From assembly GCA_026397015.1 (NCBI GenBank), contig JAPLVR010000006.1:156081-220080 (forward strand): DNA of 64,000 bases, given 5' to 3'. Made by a program: the position numbers and the translations under genes. The notes under the pieces are model-generated. The model was given only the letters and a program-made list of their open reading frames with translations. It had not been told where the DNA came from and did no database searches. Positions 57,560 to 64,000 of the stretch are shown piece after piece. The DNA comes from Candidatus Iainarchaeum sp. (lineage in GTDB: Archaea > Iainarchaeota > Iainarchaeia > Iainarchaeales > JAAZKV01). How positions within the stretch are numbered: the first letter of the stretch is position 1; each line of letters opens with the position of its first letter.

Positions 57560-57632
57560 CGAGCCCAGGGGGATTCGAACCCCCGACACCCAGATTAAGA
57601 GTCTGGTGCTCTACCAACTGAGCTATGGGCCC
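57560..57632 (-). tRNA. tRNA-Lys(CUU)
   Basis: GGGCCCATAGCTCAGTTGGTAGAGCACCAGACTCTTAATCTGG...GGGTTCGAATCCC. Confidence 0.95.
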
Positions 57633-57674
57633 ATATTTTCTCTGACTTTTCCACAAAAAATTATTGCGGAGCAT

Positions 57675-57816
57675 AGTCTATCGAGCACTAAGCAAAAGCT
57701 CAAAGCTTTTGCGATGTGTGACAAACCTCGAGTTTGCCACATCAGCGAAGATAGACTTTTTCGCCACAAAGCAAAAGCAAAGCTTTTGCGTGCATGACAA
57801 AACTTTGTTTTGCCAT
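57675..57816 (-). repeat. Nested hairpin array in the predicted tRNA-Lys(CUU) leader
   Basis: AGTCTATC..GATAGACT outer stem enclosing GCAAAAGC..GCTTTTGC and GATGTG..CACATC; second unit GCAAAAGC-AAA-GCTTTTGC plus CATGACAAAACTTTGTTTTGCCATG. Confidence 0.75.
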
Positions 57817-57837
57817 GTCCTTTATAAAAGGCTGAAG

Positions 57838-57910
57838 CGAGCCCGAGGGGATTTGAACCCCTGACACCTGGATTAAAAGTCCAGTGCTCTACCAACTGAG
57901 CTACGGGCCC
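57838..57910 (-). tRNA. tRNA-Lys(UUU)
   Basis: GGGCCCGTAGCTCAGTTGGTAGAGCACTGGACTTTTAATCCAG...GGGTTCAAATCCC. Confidence 0.95.
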
Positions 57911-58072
57911 ATTTGTGCATTGCTACTAACCAATTGCAAGCTGAAAAATTTTTAAAGGGTTGCAAAAGTCTTTTACTCCCATAAAATTCTACAAATGGGA
58001 TCTTTTATATTAAATTAAGCTTTTTTGAGGAAAGCTTTTCAAAACAATTGACAGATAATTGATTGGAATAAT

Positions 58073-58606
58073 ATGAAAAAAGAGCTTATTGTGTTCAGGC
58101 ATGGGCACAGGATAGTCAGAGATTACAGAGTTACGAGCCATTGCTGCCTAGTGGCAAGGGCGCTGGGGGCGAACAGAATAATTATCTGCGGAGCAAGGGA
58201 TGAGAGCGTTGAAAGAAGCGTTGCAGACGTAAACAAAAGATGGGGCGGGCAGTTTGGGATTGAATTCATAGAAGATTGGAAAAAAGAACTGAAAGAATTG
58301 AAGAAAAAAAAGTTCAAACTGGTTCATCTGACAATGTATGGTTTGCCGGTGCAAAAAGTTGGAAAAAAGCTGCAAAAACTTGGAAAAATTGTTGCGATTA
58401 TTGGATCGCAAAAAGTTGAAAGGGAAATATACGAATTGGCCGATTTTAATGTGAGCGTTACCCAGCAGCCCCACAGTGAAATAGCGGCACTCGCGGTGTT
58501 CCTAGACAGGCTACAAAACGGAAAAGAACTTGCCAAAAAATTTGGGGGCGCCAAAATAAGGGTTGTGCCTTCAAAGAAGGGCAAAAATGTAGTAAATTTA
58601 AAATAA
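58073..58606 (+). CDS. trm56: tRNA (cytidine-56 2'-O) methyltransferase aTrm56
   Basis: RHGHRIVRDYRVTSHCCLVARALGA...LVHLTMYGLPVQ...VAIIGSQKVEREIYELADFNVSVTQQPHSEIAALAVFLDR. Confidence 0.9.
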   Translation: MKKELIVFRHGHRIVRDYRVTSHCCLVARALGANRIIICGARDESVERSVADVNKRWGGQFGIEFIEDWKKELKELKKKKFKLVHLTMYGLPVQKVGKKLQKLGKIVAIIGSQKVEREIYELADFNVSVTQQPHSEIAALAVFLDRLQNGKELAKKFGGAKIRVVPSKKGKNVVNLK

Positions 58607-58627
58607 CTTCCTTGTGGAAGGATATAT

Positions 58628-59164
58628 ATGCCTTTCAAATCGATTACCAACCTGATGTTAGTCAAAGATTTTTTGGACATAGTAGGGGGTCAGGACGCGG
58701 CAACACTTGTTAAATTGTGTGAAAAGAACCGAAAAGGCACAACAGACGAGGAAATATCAAAGAAAATGAAGTTAAGGGTAACTGAAATAAGAACAATTCT
58801 TAATAAGCTGCATTACAGAGGCATTGCTGAATACCAGAAGACCAGAAACCCGAAAACCGGGTGGTATAATTACACTTGGGAAATAAAGAAAAAAAGGATA
58901 GCTAATCTGATAATTGAACAGCAAAATGAAGTTCTTGAAAGATTGGCGAAGAAAAAAAATCTTGAAACAGAATACAGCCTTTTTGACTGTATAAAGTGCA
59001 GTGAAAGGGCGCCATTTGAAATTGCCGCAGAATACAATTTTATCTGCCCAAACTGCGGAAACTCAATGGAATCGGCAAATAACCCAAAAAGAATTAAAGA
59101 AATTAATTCAAAGATGAAAAAAATTGAACAGGAATTGGAAATTTTGAAGAAAACAAATGAATGA
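58628..59164 (+). CDS. tfe: Transcription factor E (TFE/TFIIE-alpha)
   Basis: TTDEEISKKMKLRVTEIRTILNKLHYRGIAEYQKTRNPKTGWYNYTW; zinc ribbon C..C..CPNCG. Confidence 0.92.
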   Translation: MPFKSITNLMLVKDFLDIVGGQDAATLVKLCEKNRKGTTDEEISKKMKLRVTEIRTILNKLHYRGIAEYQKTRNPKTGWYNYTWEIKKKRIANLIIEQQNEVLERLAKKKNLETEYSLFDCIKCSERAPFEIAAEYNFICPNCGNSMESANNPKRIKEINSKMKKIEQELEILKKTNE

Positions 59165-59362
59165 AAAACACAAATTCCTGGACAACGGAAAGAGCTAAAA
59201 TTGAAATTATTTAAAGTAATAAAAAAGGATTTTTTATTAAACTAAGCCAATAGTAAGTTTTTTTGGAACAAATAAGGTGAAATAGGCTTTTTTTTATTAA
59301 AAAGAGCAAATTATTATCTTAAAGTTGCGCTTTTAAAGATTTTGCAATAGAAGGAAATATAG

Positions 59363-59437
59363 AGCGGGGTAGGGCAGCCAGGAGTGCCCGTCGGGCTCAT
59401 AACCCGAAGGTCGGAGGTTCAAATCCTCTCCCCGCTA
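59363..59437 (+). tRNA. Initiator tRNA-Met(CAU)
   Basis: AGCGGGG..CCCCGCT+A, TCGGG-CTCATAA-CCCGA with three G:C pairs at the anticodon stem. Confidence 0.95.
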
Positions 59438-59989
59438 TTTTTTGAATAAAATGGGGATTTTCGCCGATTTTTGGCAAGAAAATGCACAAATTCATATACA
59501 TAATAGCTGTTTTTTCAAAATTTTTTCATGCACACCTTTTAACTAAATTTGACAAAAATAAACAATAAAACAAAGTTAACCTCAGAGAGCCAAAATTAGC
59601 CAAAAATAAGGACATCACTTTGACCCCCTTTGATCTAAAATTATCGATTATGGCCTATCGAACCAAATAACACGAAAGAATCATGGGATTGCCAAATGAG
59701 GAGGCCACACAAAAACAAGGCAAAGTTGAGTTGAGCGCACCAAATATCAAAAATCTCAAAAATAGAGACAAAGGGACAAATTAGCAAAAAAATGAAAAAA
59801 TACAATGCCCTAACTCTGGCAAACAATTGCAACCAAAATCCATATTTTCAATCTCAAATTAAATCTTTCAAAAAATTCTTAAACAAGGCATCTCACTTCA
59901 ACTAAAAATAGTGCAAGTTGAGCAAATTTAGTAATTACCAGTAACTACGGTCATTAACTATCATTACAGTAAAGATTATAAAGGATTAT

Positions 59990-60008
59990 GGTCATTATAG
60001 TAATGACC
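59990..60008. promoter_or_regulatory. 19-bp perfect dyad GGTCATTA-TAG-TAATGACC
   Basis: Immediately upstream of the 60013 ORF start, after GATTATAAAGG. Confidence 0.7.
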
Positions 60009-60012
60009 AAAA

Positions 60013-60447
60013 ATGGCAGGGATACTTGATTTTATAAAAAATTTGTTTAAGGGTGTCAATAAGCCAAAAGAGGCGATTGAGCAAGCGAGCAAAATATACG
60101 CCGAACCGGAAAAGAGAAAAATAGAGATTCATTCAATCTGGGATTTCTTAAAAATTAACGAAAATACACAAGTGATTTACCTAATAAGTGTAATAAGGTT
60201 TGATGAGTGGGTTACAATGGACGAAATAAGGCAAAGAATATTCGATTTGTTTCAGGTAAATTACCAAAATGAGCGAAGCCTTTACCCCTATTTGAAAACA
60301 ATGGTTGATTTGGGCTTAATGGAGATAAACAACGTTGGCGGAAAAAGAAAATGGCGAAAAAGAGATTTGCTCATAAAAATAGAACAAAAGAAAAAAAGTG
60401 AGGAAGAGAAAGAAGAAATCGCTGTTTCCAGTGAAACAACTGTTTAA
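60013..60447 (+). CDS. Predicted winged-helix-like protein
   Basis: WVTMDEIRQRIFDLFQVNYQNERSLYPYLKTMVDLGLMEINNVGGKRKWRKRD. Confidence 0.55.
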   Translation: MAGILDFIKNLFKGVNKPKEAIEQASKIYAEPEKRKIEIHSIWDFLKINENTQVIYLISVIRFDEWVTMDEIRQRIFDLFQVNYQNERSLYPYLKTMVDLGLMEINNVGGKRKWRKRDLLIKIEQKKKSEEEKEEIAVSSETTV

Positions 60448-60534
60448 AAAGCACGATTTCTTGGACACCCCTTACAGCCAAGCGCTAAATTTATTAAAAT
60501 GAATATAATGCGTTTAAAGGCCAAATTCGGCAGT

Positions 60535-61137
60535 TTATTGACTCTTTAAATCTCTAAATGTTTTATAAAAATCGGAAAGCTGCTTAGACTGTGAGTAAAC
60601 CGAAACGAACCAGTCGAGCTCCGCAATCGAACTTGCCCCCTTGACAAGCAGTGCCTTGCTTCCTGCTTCGGGCTTTTTTTCAATTGCTCTTTTCATTTCA
60701 TCAAAAAGACTTGATGGGCCGTCTTTCTTTTCTACAAACCTTCTGGAAATCAATTCTTCAAGAGCAGAAATAACGGCCTTTTCTTCAACATCCTTTTCAT
60801 TCAAAAAATAAGTGCATTTCCAATCTCCTTTTACCCTCCATTTGTGAGTCGGATTATTCCCTGTTTCGAAAAAATTTTGCAGGGATTGGAAGGCGGATTG
60901 CGGAACAATCACGCAATTTTTTCCCGGTCGGATGAAAGGATATCCCGAAAGAACTCCTGGTCTGTAGTAGTGATAAACTTTTCCGCTTGATTTATACACT
61001 GCCTGGGTGTAACCATAAATTGCTCTAAAAAGTTTTTGATAAGTGTAAGACGAGTGCTTAACCGATTCAGGAATTATGAATCTGTATTGAATAAAATAAG
61101 CCTTTATGCCCACACCCCCCACTTCCATTAATAACAA
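60535..61137 (-). CDS. Hypothetical protein
   Basis: 200-aa ORF in a sparse region. Confidence 0.45.
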   Translation of the reverse strand: MLLMEVGGVGIKAYFIQYRFIIPESVKHSSYTYQKLFRAIYGYTQAVYKSSGKVYHYYRPGVLSGYPFIRPGKNCVIVPQSAFQSLQNFFETGNNPTHKWRVKGDWKCTYFLNEKDVEEKAVISALEELISRRFVEKKDGPSSLFDEMKRAIEKKPEAGSKALLVKGASSIAELDWFVSVYSQSKQLSDFYKTFRDLKSQ

Positions 61138-61425
61138 TAAATAAATATAAAAAACTCTTTATGTATAATAATAATACATAAGTATCTACTATCTTTATTT
61201 AAATTTAATTGCGAGAAATTTTTTATTTCATTAGGTTTTAAGCTGCGAATGTCCAAGAAATCGTGCTTTTTTCCTTTGTTTATTGCCGTCCATTTTTTGA
61301 AATCCCTGAATGTGATTTGATTAACGGAAGTGGGGTGCCTGGGTAACTATTAAAAAACAGAAAATTGCGGAGACTGCGCTCCGCGCAGAGCAAAAATAAA
61401 AAAAAGGAGAAATTGAAAATAGTTC

Positions 61426-61749
61426 CTACCTTTTGTATCTTCCCGGTCTCAAACTTCCTGGTCTGTAAATTGGGCCCCTTTGTGGTTCTTCTTCAGGTTC
61501 TTCCATAATTGGTGCCCTTCCGTCTACAACGATTATGTCCTTGGCAGACTTTACAGTCCTGTAAGAAATGCTTTTCTCGCTCAGGATTTTCTTTGCTTCC
61601 GCCTTTGACTTTACTTTCAAAGGTTCAGTAGTTATTTTCTCCAATCTCCCCTTTTCCAGGTCGATTATGATATCGTACACCTTTCCCTTGTAGCCACCGT
61701 CAGCGTCGTAAACATCCATTCCGAATAGTTTTGACAATCTCATGCTCAT
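61426..61749 (-). CDS. PRC-barrel domain protein
   Basis: RLSKLFGMDVYDADGGYKGKVYDIIIDLEKGRLEKI. Confidence 0.8.
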   Translation of the reverse strand: MSMRLSKLFGMDVYDADGGYKGKVYDIIIDLEKGRLEKITTEPLKVKSKAEAKKILSEKSISYRTVKSAKDIIVVDGRAPIMEEPEEEPQRGPIYRPGSLRPGRYKR

Positions 61750-62051
61750 CTTTAATCACCCGCTTTTACTATACGAATAACAAAGAAGTATTTAAATCTT
61801 TTTATGATGGAAAGAAAACTCAAATTTCCCATTTCATCTTTATTATTAGAATTATGGGGCCACTTTCACACTTCTACATACCGACTTTTTTCGGTTTTTT
61901 TGGCGAAATAAAAATATTTTTGAGGTTTGAAAATTGAAAAAATATTTTCAAAATGAGAATCGATGAAAGTGGAAGAAAAGATAATGTAAAATCTAAAAAG
62001 TGACAATTTTGTAAGAATTTTTTATTATTTTTTTATTTAATGTTTTTTCTT

Positions 62052-63173
62052 TTAGAGTTTGTCCAGCGGGCTAACAATTTTTTTGAGCTGCTCACTTGCA
62101 ACATTCGTATAAATTTGCGTCGTGCTCAAGCTGCTGTGGCCAAGAAGCGACTGAATATATCTGATATTTGTTCCCCCTTCAAGTAAATGCGTTGCATAAC
62201 TGTGACGCAATGAGTGCGGCGTAACGTGTTTTGTTATTCCCGCTTTTTTCGCCGAATCCCTGACGATTCTTTGAACCGTATCCGTCGTTATTGATTTGCC
62301 GTTTTTCTTCGAGAAAACGAATTCGCTGGGGATTTTTTTGTGCTTTAAGTATTTTTTAAATTCCTTGGTCCAGTCTTTTGAGAGAATAATCAATCTGTCT
62401 TTGCTTCCTTTTCCGAACCTTATCATCGCGGTTCTTTCTTTCAAATTAATGTCCTCAATTTTGAGCCTTACAACTTCCGAAACTCTGCACCCCGAGCCGT
62501 ACATGAGTTCCAGCATCAATCTGTTTCTTCCAAATCGCGTCGCGTGAAACAAAATCCTTATTTCATCCCGTGTCAAAACCTTTGGAAGGGCCTTACTTTT
62601 TTTCGGAATATTGATGTCGTCAAGAATTTTTCTTTTTAGCATCTTTTCAAATAAGTATTTTAGCGCCGCATGGATAAGGGACAACGTGGCATTTGAACAG
62701 TTTTTCTCCTTCTTATACGCCAAATAGGATGTTATATCACGTTTATCCACAACTTCAGCCGGTTTGTTCATGTGATAGAGCCCTTCCCTCGCATAAATCA
62801 AATACATTTTAAGCGTCTTCGGCGAGTAGCCGCTAATTAACAGTTCCTGCCTGAATTCTTTCAATAATCTCTCGAATTCAGGGTTCTCTTTTCGCGGAGC
62901 ACCGTTATTTTTTTGAGCTTGGTTTTGCCCAGTTGAAGCGGAAGTCTGCGGAGCATACAGTTTTTGAGCTTCAAAATTTTGATTTTCAGAAATTGGTTGC
63001 GGAGCAAAAGGTTCAGAACTTTTCTGATCCCCATTTCGCGGAGCATTGTTTTCTGGATTTTCTGGATTTAGTTGTGATGGGCTGTTTTGCGTAGCAAGTG
63101 TTTCCGGATTTTCCGCATCAGTAGTGCCCGATTTGTTCGCCCCAGACAGAGGATTATCCTGCATTTCGTTCAT
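62052..63173 (-). CDS. xerA: XerC/XerA-type tyrosine recombinase with long disordered N-terminus
   Basis: LMYGSGCRVSEVVRLK, TPHSLRHSYATHLLEGG, LLGHSSLSTTQIYTNV. Confidence 0.93.
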   Translation of the reverse strand: MNEMQDNPLSGANKSGTTDAENPETLATQNSPSQLNPENPENNAPRNGDQKSSEPFAPQPISENQNFEAQKLYAPQTSASTGQNQAQKNNGAPRKENPEFERLLKEFRQELLISGYSPKTLKMYLIYAREGLYHMNKPAEVVDKRDITSYLAYKKEKNCSNATLSLIHAALKYLFEKMLKRKILDDINIPKKSKALPKVLTRDEIRILFHATRFGRNRLMLELMYGSGCRVSEVVRLKIEDINLKERTAMIRFGKGSKDRLIILSKDWTKEFKKYLKHKKIPSEFVFSKKNGKSITTDTVQRIVRDSAKKAGITKHVTPHSLRHSYATHLLEGGTNIRYIQSLLGHSSLSTTQIYTNVASEQLKKIVSPLDKL

Positions 63174-63426
63174 GGCAGTATTAGGGCTTTAAGGGTTAAT
63201 AAGTTTTTGCGAATCAGGGCAAATCCTATAAGGCAGTCAAGCTTCGAAATGTCCGTGCAAATAAAGAATTCGGAAAAGTTTTACCGGAAGATTTTTTGGG
63301 GCTGTTTTGGCACAAAGCCAATACACTAATCTGGGAAAAAGACCCGAAAATCCGTGTTATTTGGAAAAAAAGCAATCCGACTCATGTTATATTAGAAAAA
63401 TAATTTAAATTGGGTTCAGGGTTTCA

Positions 63427-63855
63427 TTACCTTCTCTTTCTATTGATTCCACCAGTTTTCTTTACAAAGCTTATTCCCACTTTAGGCAATTTCCTTGAAT
63501 GTGCTCTGTCCCGCATACGCCTGGCAATCTTTAACTCTGCATCAAATAACGCTTTTTTCACCATCCGTTTCCTTATCTCCGGGCTCGCGTCTTCGAAATG
63601 TACAGGTTCCGTTCCCGCAGGTTTATAGACTGGCAAAAGTTTAAGGTGTTCAAATACCTGTTCCGGGCTCGATCCAATAAGAACACCCAGCCGCCTTATC
63701 TCTGCAGGGGTTAACCCGCCCAAGCCGAGGTGATTTAAACTCCTTTTTGTAAGTCCCTTAATTTCCCACTCTGCTTTTTCTACCATTTTTTCACAACCTT
63801 TGCAACTGAAACAAATATTATATTGCAGTTCGGAAGTATAAAAATGTTTGCCCAC
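63427..63855 (-). CDS. Hypothetical basic protein; start may be the internal Met
   Basis: 142-aa ORF, Arg/Lys-rich C-terminus. Confidence 0.4.
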   Translation of the reverse strand: MGKHFYTSELQYNICFSCKGCEKMVEKAEWEIKGLTKRSLNHLGLGGLTPAEIRRLGVLIGSSPEQVFEHLKLLPVYKPAGTEPVHFEDASPEIRKRMVKKALFDAELKIARRMRDRAHSRKLPKVGISFVKKTGGINRKRR

Positions 63856-63887
63856 AAAAGACTCTGGGACAAAAGTATATAAAGGGC

Positions 63888-64000
63888 TTATTTTTTTGTT
63901 TTTGGGATGATGACGTAGGCTGTTTTTCCCAAGTGTTCTTTTAAGCAGTCGATTTTTGCGCCAGTCCCGTATTTAGTTACTATTTTGATATAATATCCTT
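63888..64000 (-). CDS. Partial ORF at window edge, AbrB/DUF2080-like C-terminus
   Basis: ...KDIISKIVTKYGTGAKIDCLKEHLGKTAYVIIPKTKK*, truncated by the window. Confidence 0.35.
   Translation of the reverse strand, partial: GYYIKIVTKYGTGAKIDCLKEHLGKTAYVIIPKTKK

Noticed and set aside
62890-63090. Recurring GCGGAGCA words as a possible dispersed recombination signal
   Set aside because: Most copies are in the coding sequence of the XerC extension (AP-containing codons); spacing is irregular and other copies in the window are too few to interpret.
1-64000. CRISPR arrays, rRNA genes and intact transposons
   Set aside because: No regularly spaced repeats with unique spacers, no rRNA-like conserved cores, and no transposase-like ORFs were seen. 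The right-edge fragment is only weakly AbrB/DUF2080-like.

Overview
Gene-dense, A/T-rich archaeal chromosome segment. The gene set looks like a DPANN lineage (Micrarchaeota/Diapherotrites-like; this is inferred from gene content). Recognisable content includes: ribosomal proteins S17e, S19e, L39e, L31e and LX; RpoK, TFE and aIF6; prefoldin alpha; FtsY, SRP54 and the SRP RNA; HerA/NurA, Hjc, DnaG primase, an RPA-like protein, RadA and a XerC-type recombinase; RNase P Rpp21, Trm56, Pth2, GGGP synthase, NifS/IscU, threonine synthase, two adjacent thymidylate kinases, HtpX/LemA, an archaeal-type prepilin peptidase, a bacterial-type TGT and a long RelA/SpoT-like protein. Eight tRNAs were read by hand: Ala-GGC, Val-UAC, Gly-GCC, Gly-UCC, Phe-GAA, Lys-CUU, Lys-UUU and iMet. 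Both Gly tRNAs have canonical-position introns, and tRNA-Phe has an intron in the D-stem. The strongest unusual signals are: (1) long, hairpin-packed sequences between a TATA-like box and three tRNA genes, plus a related hairpin in both tRNA-Gly introns and one intergenic site; (2) a ~31-bp intergenic element repeated about six times with fixed internal spacing; (3) an inactivated family-B DNA polymerase upstream of rpoK; (4) a LAGLIDADG endonuclease pseudogene with two inferable 1-nt deletions, beside tRNA-Phe; (5) a (p)ppGpp synthetase-like protein and a queuine/preQ1-type TGT in an archaeon; (6) paralogous or recurring uncharacterised families (kinase-like pair, HExxH proteins). No CRISPR array, rRNA or intact transposon was seen. 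All calls are from reading the sequence; no database search was run.
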